Below, piece by piece: positions 26,283-35,146 of a DNA stretch of 64,000 nt. Each line of letters begins with the position of its first letter. Positions within the stretch are counted from its first letter, which is position 1. This DNA is from an uncultured Latescibacterota bacterium (GTDB lineage Bacteria; Latescibacterota; UBA2968), in the NCBI GenBank assembly GCA_951812755.1, contig OX638329.1:5278522-5342521 (forward strand). Direction: 5' to 3'. Below the pieces are notes generated by a model, which did not search any database, was not told the origin of the DNA, and worked only from the letters and a program-made list of their open reading frames with translations. A program made the translations under genes and the position numbers.

Positions 26283-27623
26283 ATGTTAATTCTCTTGAAA
26301 TACAATACTAAACCTCGTTTCCTCGCGCTCGGGACCGTCAGTTTGCTGAGTTTCATGCTCTTGATTTCGTCTATTTTTGCTCAAAATAGTAGTCCCCCTT
26401 CTTCGGACTTTAATGGCAATGGTGTTGTCGATTTCCCCGATTTTTTGCTCTTTGTCAGCGCATTCGGATCTCAAGCCGGTCAAGAGCGGTACGATGCAAA
26501 ATACGATCTGGATGGCAATGGCGAGATTGCGTTTGACGATTTTCTGCTATTTGTAGATAGCTTTGGACCGCCACAGCCACCACCACCCAGCGACCCACGC
26601 CTGGCGCGGATTGAACTACCTGAAGGGTTCCACATCCGCGTGTATGCCGAAGGGGTAACTGGCGCTCGCTCAATGAGCCTCAGCCCAGACGGCACCCTAT
26701 TTGTCGGCACCCGTCCCAGCGGTCGCGTGTACGCACTGCGCGACGAAGACGGCGACCACAAGGCAGAGCGGGTCATCATCCTCGCCCGCGGCCTGAACAA
26801 CCCCAACGGTGTCGCCTTCAAAGATGGCGACCTGTACATAGCCGAAATCAGCCGCATCCTGCGCTATCGCAACATCGAAGCACAACTCGACAATCCGCCA
26901 CAGCCGGAGATCGTCAACAACGCTTTCCCCACAAATCGATCACACGGCTGGAAATTTATCCGCTTTGGTCCCGACGGTTTGCTATACGTACCTGTCGGCG
27001 CGCCGTGCAACATCTGCGCTCGCGGCGATCCGTACGCGTCAATAGGAAGATTGGACGCCAATGGCACCTTCAGTATCATAGCGCGAGGCATTCGCAACAC
27101 CGTCGGCTTCGATTGGCACCCGGAAACGGGCCAACTGTGGTTCACTGACAATGGAAGAGACAGGATGGGCGACGATGTGCCCCCGGACGAACTGAACAGA
27201 GTAACCGCCGATGGACAGCACTTCGGCTATCCCTATTGCCATGGCACCAACATCGCTGATCCTGTATTCGGCAATCAGCGCAACTGCGACGAATTTGTCG
27301 CGCCGGTCCAGAATCTCGGGCCGCACGTAGCGGCTCTGGGGATGCGTTTCTATACCGGCGACATGTTTCCGGAGGATTACCGAAATCAGATCTTCATCGC
27401 CGAACACGGATCCTGGAATCGCAGCAGCAAGATCGGCTACCGCGTCACTCTGGTGCGTCTAAACGACAACAAAGCGATCAGCTACGAGCCATTCGCAAAA
27501 GGCTGGCTACAGGGAGAATCAAACTGGGGTAGGCCAGTCGATGTACTCGTCATGCCCGATGGTTCCCTGCTGGTATCGGACGACCAGGCCGGCCTGATCT
27601 ACCGCATCAGCTATTCTCACTGA
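26283..27623 (+). CDS. Secreted PQQ-type sugar dehydrogenase with N-terminal EF-hand pair
   Basis: A 446-residue exported protein. Signal peptide to about residue 34, then two dockerin-like EF-hand loops (DFNGNGVVDFPDFLLFVSAFG and DLDGNGEIAFDDFLLF, residues 41-95). Next comes a six-bladed propeller of the glucose/sorbosone dehydrogenase type (LPEGFHIRVYAEGV, LNNPNGVAF, WFTDNGRDRMGDD, FIAEHGSWNR). It would oxidise a sugar or polyol in the periplasm or outside. The EF-hand module is shared with proteins from 35147 and 38923. Confidence 0.85.
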   Translation: MLILLKYNTKPRFLALGTVSLLSFMLLISSIFAQNSSPPSSDFNGNGVVDFPDFLLFVSAFGSQAGQERYDAKYDLDGNGEIAFDDFLLFVDSFGPPQPPPPSDPRLARIELPEGFHIRVYAEGVTGARSMSLSPDGTLFVGTRPSGRVYALRDEDGDHKAERVIILARGLNNPNGVAFKDGDLYIAEISRILRYRNIEAQLDNPPQPEIVNNAFPTNRSHGWKFIRFGPDGLLYVPVGAPCNICARGDPYASIGRLDANGTFSIIARGIRNTVGFDWHPETGQLWFTDNGRDRMGDDVPPDELNRVTADGQHFGYPYCHGTNIADPVFGNQRNCDEFVAPVQNLGPHVAALGMRFYTGDMFPEDYRNQIFIAEHGSWNRSSKIGYRVTLVRLNDNKAISYEPFAKGWLQGESNWGRPVDVLVMPDGSLLVSDDQAGLIYRISYSH

Positions 27624-27632
27624 TCTCGCATT

Positions 27633-30600
27633 ATGAAACCGAACATACGCTTGATGAACTATATGCACAAATCGCGTAGGGGCAGGTTTCAAACCTGCCC
27701 CTACATAATCATTTGCCCCTACATCTACGCTATCCTCCTGTGTCTTGTAGCCCTTTTTGTACAGTCTATTATGGCTGCCGACACCTATCGTGTCTTAGCC
27801 GTGCGCGTCTCTTTCCCTCCCGAAGACCCCGACAACGAAACTACCAGTGGAAACGGCACATTCAATCTCAATACAATCGAAAGTCCCGATCGCATCTATC
27901 CCTTTGACGCCCCCCCCCACGACCGCACCTATTTTGAAGCCCACCTGCAGGCACTTTCCAATTATTACCGCGACATATCCCGCGGTCAACTGACCATCGA
28001 ATACGATGTCTATCCACAAGACCTCACCGCGAGTTACGTCCTCGACACACCCTTGATCGAATACGGCAATGGACGCACGAGGCGCGAAATAAATGAGCGC
28101 GTCACGCGGCTCTTTCGGGATGGCATTCGCGCCGCAGATGGCATTGATGGCGCAAATATAGATTTCTCAAAATACCGTGCCTTTGCAGTATTTCACGCGG
28201 GTCTCGGCGGAGAAGCAGGCCAAAAACTCAACGACATACCCTCGGCCTTTATTTTTGAACGCGACCTCACCGAACTCGCCGACGGCGCGATTTCCGTCAA
28301 CAACGGTACTTTTCAGGTCACATCGGGCATGCTATTGCCCGAAGCCATCAGCACAAATGGCCGGGGCGGTCTCAATGGCACGCTCGCCCGGTTTTTTGCC
28401 TCGCAACTCGGCTTGCCCGGTCTTTCGGACTTTGAAAACGACCTGCCCGCAATTGGCGACTGGAGTTTGATGGATACGGGCGCCAACAATCAAATCGATG
28501 CCGCACGCCTGGGTCTTCAACCCCTCAGAAATGATCCCGGATCCACCAGCACAAATTTGATCGGATTTTTGCCGAGTCGCATGATCGCCTGGTCGCGCAT
28601 GCAACTCGGCTGGCTCGAACCACTCGTGATCACCCACAACGACACCGTAGAAATCGCCAGTATCGCGTCCGATCTTCCACAGGCTATTCGCGTGCCCATC
28701 AGCGCCACCGAATATTTTTTAATCGAAAACCGCTACTCGCGCCTCAATATTGAAAATCGCATTCCGCAAATCGAATTTTCCATCCCTCATAATGTCTGGC
28801 TTTCAACAGACGATTACGATGCGTTCATACCCGGCTCGGGCATTCTCATCTACCACATTGACGACGCCGTCATTCGGGCCAGTGACGCAGAAAAACACAT
28901 CAATAGCCATCCCGATTACAAAATTGCACCTGCCCAATATCGCCGCGGCATTGCCCTCGAAGAAGCCGATGGCCTGCAAGACATCGGCAATGTATCGGCC
29001 AGCCGCATCATTCAAGCTGGTATCATCTCATTAAGCAGTATTGAAGGCGCGCCAGAAGACGCCTTTTACGTGGGCAACAACACCGTATTTGGACCCGATA
29101 CCTCGCCAAATACTCGCAGCAATTTGGGCTATGAAAGCGGCATCACCATCGAAATACTCAGTCCTCCCGGCGAAGTAATGGCAGTTGCTATCCGTTTTGC
29201 CAATCGGATAGATAACTGGCCGATTACAGACTTGGGTCCCACGCGAGTAGCACCTCGCGTCATCGACCTCGATGGAGATGGAAGCAAAGAAATACTTCAT
29301 AGTTCTGGCGCGTGGAAAATCGCGGGCACACCGCACGGCACGGACGAGGTGTTTCCCACAACCCCTGCAATTGGCGATCTGAAAGAACCTGGATTCATCT
29401 ACCATCGCGGAGAAACAACCCGCACGCACTGGCGTCCCGGTGGTACAATCCACAAAACCGTCGATATTAATCCTCCTCCATTTTTCTCTACAACACCCGT
29501 CATTGCACCCTTTCCCACAACGTATATCGATATCTGGGGATGGAGTGATGGGAAAATCGAATGGGGTAATTTTCTATCTGAAATCGCGGGCAGCATCACC
29601 CTGAACGACGGCATCCAATCACTCTCTGTGGGCAATATCGACAGCGATTCGGACAATGAACTCATCGCCATCACCAGCAGCGCTCAAATCTACCTCATTC
29701 ACGACACCAACCAATCCACGCCACTCGCCACATTCGCTTCCCCCATCATCGGCGGACCGGCAATAGGTGACTTCGACCGCGATGGCGATGACGACATTGC
29801 TGTCGTCACAACAGATGGCATCCTCTCCATCCTCGACGCCAACGGCCTCGCCTTTGCGAGCGATCCCGTGCCAGGCGGCGCGCATTCACCCCCTGTTGTC
29901 GCCGACCTCGACCAGGATGGATTTGTCGAGGTCCTCTTTGGCGGCAACGGCAGACTCTATCTCTATCGCTTCAACGCTATCTTGCAAACCGAAGGCGCGC
30001 TCGCCTTCCCCATAAAAGACAACGCCGGCCCCATAGAAGCACCGCCCATTCTCGCCGACATCAATAACGACGCGTCTCCCGATATTTTTATAGGTACACG
30101 CGGCGGCCTCCTCTACGGCTTGACCGCTGAGGGACATTCCCTACCGGGCTTTCCCCTGTTACTCCCTGGCCCCATTCTCTCATCGCCACTTATCGACGAC
30201 CTTGACAACGACGGCACCATGGAACTCATTGTCTATACCGCCGACGGTAGCGCGCAACTCTTCCATATGGAAACAATTGACCCATCTTATACCGGCAACA
30301 AAATTATCTGGGGACAACTCGGCGGCGGACCGGGCAACGCGGGCAAATTGCTCCAACAACCCGACGAAATCGCAATCCCTATAGAAACATCGCTTTTACC
30401 CGCGGAGCGGGCATACCTTTACCCCAACCCGGTCCGCAATGGCGACAGAGCGCGCATCCGCTTTTTTTTATTAGAACCCGCCGACATCAGTATGACCATT
30501 TACAATCCCCTCGGTGAAAGAGTCGCCGATCTTACACACAACAATCCCATGCCCAACACCGACAACGAAATCGCGTGGGATGTAACCGATTATGCCAGCG

Positions 30601-30680
30601 GCCTCTATATTTGTCGCCTGCAAGCCAGCAACAGCACGCGCACAGAGGTGCGATTTATCAAAGCTGCAATAATAAAGTAA
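27633..30680 (+). CDS. M6-like pseudo-metalloprotease with FG-GAP repeats and sorting domain
   Basis: A protein of about 1015 residues: signal peptide ending SIMA, an immune-inhibitor-A (M6)-like domain (RVLAVRVSFP, YYRDISRGQLTIEYDV, GDWSLMDTG), FG-GAP/VCBS-like repeats (GDFDRDGDDDIAVV, DLDQDGFVEVL), and a C-terminal Ig-like sorting domain from LYPNPVRNGD to YICRLQ. In M6 enzymes the metal site is HExxH before GLPD; here the matching segment is LARFFASQLGLPGL, so the zinc ligands are lost. The start is uncertain: ATGs at 27633, 27654 and 27663 all precede a palindromic repeat that is translated into the N-terminus. Confidence 0.8.
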   Translation: MKPNIRLMNYMHKSRRGRFQTCPYIIICPYIYAILLCLVALFVQSIMAADTYRVLAVRVSFPPEDPDNETTSGNGTFNLNTIESPDRIYPFDAPPHDRTYFEAHLQALSNYYRDISRGQLTIEYDVYPQDLTASYVLDTPLIEYGNGRTRREINERVTRLFRDGIRAADGIDGANIDFSKYRAFAVFHAGLGGEAGQKLNDIPSAFIFERDLTELADGAISVNNGTFQVTSGMLLPEAISTNGRGGLNGTLARFFASQLGLPGLSDFENDLPAIGDWSLMDTGANNQIDAARLGLQPLRNDPGSTSTNLIGFLPSRMIAWSRMQLGWLEPLVITHNDTVEIASIASDLPQAIRVPISATEYFLIENRYSRLNIENRIPQIEFSIPHNVWLSTDDYDAFIPGSGILIYHIDDAVIRASDAEKHINSHPDYKIAPAQYRRGIALEEADGLQDIGNVSASRIIQAGIISLSSIEGAPEDAFYVGNNTVFGPDTSPNTRSNLGYESGITIEILSPPGEVMAVAIRFANRIDNWPITDLGPTRVAPRVIDLDGDGSKEILHSSGAWKIAGTPHGTDEVFPTTPAIGDLKEPGFIYHRGETTRTHWRPGGTIHKTVDINPPPFFSTTPVIAPFPTTYIDIWGWSDGKIEWGNFLSEIAGSITLNDGIQSLSVGNIDSDSDNELIAITSSAQIYLIHDTNQSTPLATFASPIIGGPAIGDFDRDGDDDIAVVTTDGILSILDANGLAFASDPVPGGAHSPPVVADLDQDGFVEVLFGGNGRLYLYRFNAILQTEGALAFPIKDNAGPIEAPPILADINNDASPDIFIGTRGGLLYGLTAEGHSLPGFPLLLPGPILSSPLIDDLDNDGTMELIVYTADGSAQLFHMETIDPSYTGNKIIWGQLGGGPGNAGKLLQQPDEIAIPIETSLLPAERAYLYPNPVRNGDRARIRFFLLEPADISMTIYNPLGERVADLTHNNPMPNTDNEIAWDVTDYASGLYICRLQASNSTRTEVRFIKAAIIK
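27676..27704. repeat. 29-bp palindromic repeat within a signal-peptide coding region
   Basis: GTAGGGGCAGGTTT and AAACCTGCCCCTAC are perfect 14-bp arms around one base. A related copy with GGGCGGGTT/AACCCGCCC arms lies at 35219-35247. Both lie near the 5' ends of genes for exported proteins. Confidence 0.85.
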
Positions 30681-30744
30681 GAAGTGAGAAGACCACCCAA
30701 CACCACTCCAAAGTCGGGTGCATTTTCACACTTCACAGCTCCTC

Positions 30745-30780
30745 TTTTTTATCTGCGTTCATCTGCGTCATCTGCGGATC
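30745..30780. repeat. ATCTGCG-family repeat upstream of a secreted-protein gene
   Basis: Tandem ATCTGCG words (ATCTGCGTTCATCTGCGTCA and on) end 5 nt before the ATG of the gluzincin/barrel protein. Same family as 10649-10725, 19454-19490 and 35312-35347. Confidence 0.7.
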
Positions 30781-30785
30781 ACACT

Positions 30786-33700
30786 ATGTCTCACAAATTC
30801 ACACAAATAATTCTCATCCTCCTGATCCTGAGTACACAGGCTCTCGCGCAATTTGACGCCAATCATCCCGAACTGACATGGCGCGTCATTGAAACCGAAC
30901 ACTTCAAAGTCTATTACCATCAGGGGCTGGAAAAATTGGCTCCGCGTGCTGCCCAAATCGCCGAAGACGCGTACAACCCGATCGCGTCCTTTTACAATTT
31001 TGAACCCAATAGCAAAGTCCGCATCATTCTCAAAGACACCGAAGATTATGCCAATGGCGCGGCGTATTATTACCACAACACCATCGAAATCTGGGTCTCC
31101 AATCTCGATTTTGCACTGCGCGGTAGTACAGATTGGCTCCCAAACGTGATAACGCACGAATTGACGCACATCATCTCGCTCCAGATCGCCCGCAAATCCT
31201 CGCGGCGCATCCCCGCCATCTTCGTCAACTACCTGCAATATCAGGGCGAAGGCAAACGCGACGACATCCTCGCAGGCTATCCCAATGTCCTGGCCGCTTA
31301 CGCCATTCCCGCCACCATCATCCCGCCCTGGTTTGCCGAAGGCACGGCGCAATACATGGCACCGGGCGCACAACACGACCACTGGGACTCGCACCGCGAT
31401 ATGGTCTTGCGCCAGGCCACGCGCAATGGGAGCTTGCTCACCCGCTCCGAAATGTCCGTCTTTGGCGCCAAAACAGGTCTCGGATTTGAAAAAGTGTACG
31501 ACCACGGTTATTCACTCACTCTCTTTATAGTCGATACCTTTGGACGCGACAAACTCCCCGAATTATATCGGCAGATGAAAATCTGGTGGCGCACGGATTT
31601 TGGCGGCGCAATCCGCGCAACCCTGGGCATCTCTGCAAGCGAATTGCACACGCGCTGGGTCGCATCGCTCAAAAAACGCTATGCGGATCAAATCGCACAG
31701 ATCGAAACCAGTCCCGCACAGGGCGACCTCATTCGCGAAGACGGCTACCTCAATCTACACCCCCGCTGGTCGCCCGACGGAACAAAACTCGCCTACCTCT
31801 CCAATAAAGGGCGCGATTATGGGCGCACGAGTTTGATGGTCTATACCCTCGCCGACAGCAGCGTGGAACTCGCCGCCCCCAGCGCAGTCACGGCCTTTGA
31901 CTGGTCAACCGATGGATCGCAATTCCTCTACGCGCGCCACAGCCAGCCCAACAAATATGGCGGGCGACAATGGGACCTCTACACCATAGATCCCCAAGCC
32001 TCGAAATCGAGCTTGTTTCAAAATGTCAAAACCGCCATTGGTCTCGCGCGTGCCACCTTCCCTGGCGAAACGCGCCTCAGCACTGGCTCGCGCGGCATTC
32101 ACCCGGCCTATTCGCCAGACGGAACGGAAATTGCATTTATCAAAAACGGCGGGGGCAGCACCAACCTCTGCATCCTCGACATCGCGGCAGACACCATTCG
32201 CTACCTCACATCCTTCGACGACGGTTCACAGGTCGCCACTCCGCGCTGGTCGCCCGATGGCTCACAAATCGCATTCTCGCTCTACCGAAGCGGCACCTCG
32301 CGAGACATCGCCACCATTCCCGCAACAGGTGGCGACTACACAGTGCGCGTTGCCTCCCGCGCAACCGACCGCGACCCATGTTGGACACCCGATGGGTCAT
32401 CCCTCGTATTTGCCTCTGACCACGACGGTATCTTCAACCTCTATCGCGTCAATCTATCCAACGGCGCAATAGACCGCCTCACCCGCGTGTACGGCGGCGC
32501 ATTTCAACCCCATGTGCATCCAGATGGCAACCGCATCGCCTATAGCCACTACGGCAAAAACGCCTACGAAATTCGCGTTATCTCTCAGCCATTAAATGAG
32601 TCCGTAGAGACCAATATCTTTCGAGTCGAACCCTTCGCCCCCGCACCGCCCAAACCCGCAATAGCGAGCCGTCCATACAAAAATGAATTTGCAACCACCA
32701 CCATACTTCCGCGTCTGGCAATTGACAGCGGCAAACTCAAACTCGGTGCCATAGCGGGATCCGACGACGTCTTGCGAAAACAAACCTTTTTTATCAGTGG
32801 CCTGCTTGCCCACGATCTGGATATGGATTTATACGCACTTTACGAATACCGCAAAAAACGCCCCACCTTTTTTTTGGAAGCCTACCGTTTATCGCGCCAC
32901 GTTGAAGAAGATGTAATCAGCCGCGACGAAGACTTTCGCATCTACAACCGCACCTTCGCACTCACGGGCATTGAAATAGGTGGTAAATACACCCTTAGAC
33001 GCGGCGGTATTATCGACGCTCGCCTCGTGTACAATCGCACGGGCGCAGTTCTGGATCAGGCGCGATTCAACGGCCTCAATCGCGATATTGTAGCCGCCAC
33101 AACCCTCAACGGATTTGACCTCGCCCTCACCTATCGCCTCAATGCCATCGGTCGATCCCGCGACTCGGAAATCAATCCCCGATCCGGACGCCGTCTCGCG
33201 CTGCGGTACGACCGGTATTTCAACTGGTTCATCAGCGGCTTTGAGGAAAATACCTCGCTGATTGTCGAAACCTATGACCGCTATTTCTACAACCAACTCT
33301 ACCTCGACTGGAACGAATTTATCCCGGTCGCTCCCGGCCGTAGTGCCCTGAGCTTCCGCTTTTTTGGCGGCGTGATCGACAGCGAAGTTGACGACACCTT
33401 TGACTTCTTTCTCGGCGGCTTGCCCGGCATGAAAGGATATACGTTTTACAGCCTGGAAGGTCGCCGCGCCCTGATGTTGCGGTCGGCTTATCGTTTTCCC
33501 TTATGGTCGCGCATCGATCGACAAACCGGTCCAATCTACTCCGATCAAGTCTATGGCGCATTCTTCGCCGGGATCGCCCGCGCCTGGGATGGTACGCCCG
33601 ACGACGCGATACTCAAACGCGGTTGGAAACGCGAACTGGGCGCGCAATTGCGCTACGACGCCACCTCGTTTTATCTTTTTCCCACACGCGCCAGCCTCGA

Positions 33701-33827
33701 CATAGCCTACGGCTTCGACCATGTGCCTTTGCAACGGGCTGGCGATCCACTTGAACGAAGTGGCTTAAAAGTATATTTTACATTGTTATTTGGATTTGTT
33801 ACGGATGTTGGGAAGGACAACTTTTAG
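30786..33827 (+). CDS. Gluzincin metalloprotease / TolB-like propeller / outer-membrane barrel protein
   Basis: A 1013-residue secreted protein. Signal peptide MSHKFTQIILILLILSTQALA; a zincin domain with VITHELTHIIS and a downstream WFAEGTAQYM Glu, the gluzincin pattern; a WD40/TolB-like beta-propeller with repeated PRWSPDGxxIAF blades (residues about 330-640); and a C-terminal region that looks like an outer-membrane beta-barrel (alternating aromatic strands; GGLPGMKGYTFYSLEGRRA resembles BamA/surface-antigen barrels). The ATG at 30786 is chosen by the signal peptide; the frame remains open upstream through a repeat. Confidence 0.85.
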   Translation: MSHKFTQIILILLILSTQALAQFDANHPELTWRVIETEHFKVYYHQGLEKLAPRAAQIAEDAYNPIASFYNFEPNSKVRIILKDTEDYANGAAYYYHNTIEIWVSNLDFALRGSTDWLPNVITHELTHIISLQIARKSSRRIPAIFVNYLQYQGEGKRDDILAGYPNVLAAYAIPATIIPPWFAEGTAQYMAPGAQHDHWDSHRDMVLRQATRNGSLLTRSEMSVFGAKTGLGFEKVYDHGYSLTLFIVDTFGRDKLPELYRQMKIWWRTDFGGAIRATLGISASELHTRWVASLKKRYADQIAQIETSPAQGDLIREDGYLNLHPRWSPDGTKLAYLSNKGRDYGRTSLMVYTLADSSVELAAPSAVTAFDWSTDGSQFLYARHSQPNKYGGRQWDLYTIDPQASKSSLFQNVKTAIGLARATFPGETRLSTGSRGIHPAYSPDGTEIAFIKNGGGSTNLCILDIAADTIRYLTSFDDGSQVATPRWSPDGSQIAFSLYRSGTSRDIATIPATGGDYTVRVASRATDRDPCWTPDGSSLVFASDHDGIFNLYRVNLSNGAIDRLTRVYGGAFQPHVHPDGNRIAYSHYGKNAYEIRVISQPLNESVETNIFRVEPFAPAPPKPAIASRPYKNEFATTTILPRLAIDSGKLKLGAIAGSDDVLRKQTFFISGLLAHDLDMDLYALYEYRKKRPTFFLEAYRLSRHVEEDVISRDEDFRIYNRTFALTGIEIGGKYTLRRGGIIDARLVYNRTGAVLDQARFNGLNRDIVAATTLNGFDLALTYRLNAIGRSRDSEINPRSGRRLALRYDRYFNWFISGFEENTSLIVETYDRYFYNQLYLDWNEFIPVAPGRSALSFRFFGGVIDSEVDDTFDFFLGGLPGMKGYTFYSLEGRRALMLRSAYRFPLWSRIDRQTGPIYSDQVYGAFFAGIARAWDGTPDDAILKRGWKRELGAQLRYDATSFYLFPTRASLDIAYGFDHVPLQRAGDPLERSGLKVYFTLLFGFVTDVGKDNF

Positions 33828-33843
33828 CCAAAGGAATTTCCCC

Positions 33844-34515
33844 ATGCGAACATTCACACTCTGCACGCTTGTTTTCGCGCTGATGTGCGGGCAGGCCACC
33901 GCGGAAAAATCGCCTAAAACAGCCTTTTTTCTTTCACTACTTGTACCGGGTCTGGGTGAATTATATGCCGGAGCCAAAATACGCGCAGTCGGATTTATGG
34001 GCGCAGAAGCCCTCACCTGGACCGCTTATGTTTCATGGCGGGGCAAAGGCAATGACATTAAGGAAGAATTTCGGGCGTATGCCGATCAGCATTGGCGGGA
34101 AACGCAGTACACCGCCTGGCGGGAATGGAACAAAACTCAGATCGAGCCGTATCACGAAACCCACGCTCTGCCCTCCAAAAGCGGCGACACGCAGCAGTAT
34201 TACGAACTCATTGGCAAATACCATCAGTTTGTCTATGGCTGGGACGATGTAACGGCTGACTTTTCCACCGATAACAAGAACGTGCCATCGCCACGCAGGC
34301 TGGACTATGAAACCCGTCGCAACGACAGCAACAAATACCTCAAACGCGCGTCTGTTGTCACAGGCCTGGCAGTGCTCAACCACATTGCCAGTGCCATACA
34401 CGCCTCGGCCTATACGCGCACGCTCCAAAAACAGACCGAGCCGAGCTTGTGGATCGACATCACGCCGGTTGATATCCATGGGCGGTCCATGGTTGAATTG
34501 AAAACGAGATTTTAA
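33844..34515 (+). CDS. DUF5683-like exported/membrane protein, copy 1
   Basis: A 223-residue protein with a signal peptide (MRTFTLCTLVFALMCGQATA) and the segment SPKTAFFLSLLVPGLGELYAG that marks DUF5683-like proteins of the FCB group, a hydrophobic helix (VGFMGAEALTWTAYVSW), a polar middle and a C-terminal helix near ASVVTGLAVLNHIASAIHA. It lies 16 nt after the barrel protein and 5 nt before its paralogue. Role unknown, probably envelope-related. Confidence 0.75.
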   Translation: MRTFTLCTLVFALMCGQATAEKSPKTAFFLSLLVPGLGELYAGAKIRAVGFMGAEALTWTAYVSWRGKGNDIKEEFRAYADQHWRETQYTAWREWNKTQIEPYHETHALPSKSGDTQQYYELIGKYHQFVYGWDDVTADFSTDNKNVPSPRRLDYETRRNDSNKYLKRASVVTGLAVLNHIASAIHASAYTRTLQKQTEPSLWIDITPVDIHGRSMVELKTRF

Positions 34516-34520
34516 GCATC

Positions 34521-35144
34521 ATGAAAACACCATCCCAAATCCTGATCGTCTGTGCCTGTTTGCTCGCGCCATCTGCCGCATTCGCACAAGAAGCGAAATC
34601 ACCCAAAAAAGCCGCTTTTTTATCGATCCTCTTACCCGGTCTGGGCGAGCGGTATGCGGGCGGGCGAAAATCCGCGAAATTTTTCCTCTTCACCGAAGGC
34701 ATGTTCTGGACGGGAGTATTTGCATTTCAAAAACTCAACACCACGCGAGAAAACACCTTTCGCGCTTATGCCGCGGCACGCGCCGGAGCAACCCCCGTCA
34801 AAAAACCCAACTCCCATTACGACCGCCTATCCAGTTACAACAGTATCTACGACTACAATGCCCGACTGCTATATGTCGAAGGCACATCGGGCAACCCACT
34901 GCCAGAAACACCCGAAAACTTTTGGGAGTGGGACTTCCCAGCTTCCCGCGAACACTTTCGAGAACTGCGAAGCAAAGCCACCTGGGCGCGCACACGCGGC
35001 TTTCTCTTTGTGGGCGCACTCATCTTCAACCGCTTTGCCAGCGCGTTAAATGCCGCCAACATCGCCGCCAAAACCCGCTCCGTTGCAACTGTCTCCCCCA
35101 ATACCTCTGGAGATTTGCAGGTGCGACTCTCAGTCCGGTTTTGA
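34521..35144 (+). CDS. DUF5683-like exported/membrane protein, copy 2
   Basis: A 207-residue paralogue of the preceding gene: signal peptide to AAFAQ, then SPKKAAFLSILLPGLGERYAGG, helix FFLFTEGMFWTGVFAF and C-terminal helix FLFVGALIFNRFASALNAA. Both proteins end in a short basic strand (KTRF and SVRF). The tandem arrangement points to gene duplication. Function unknown. Confidence 0.75.
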   Translation: MKTPSQILIVCACLLAPSAAFAQEAKSPKKAAFLSILLPGLGERYAGGRKSAKFFLFTEGMFWTGVFAFQKLNTTRENTFRAYAAARAGATPVKKPNSHYDRLSSYNSIYDYNARLLYVEGTSGNPLPETPENFWEWDFPASREHFRELRSKATWARTRGFLFVGALIFNRFASALNAANIAAKTRSVATVSPNTSGDLQVRLSVRF

Positions 35145-35146
35145 CA

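Noticed and set aside
30684-30785. N-terminal extension of the gluzincin/barrel protein
   Set aside because: The extension is translated repeat sequence, while a clear signal peptide starts at the ATG at 30786.
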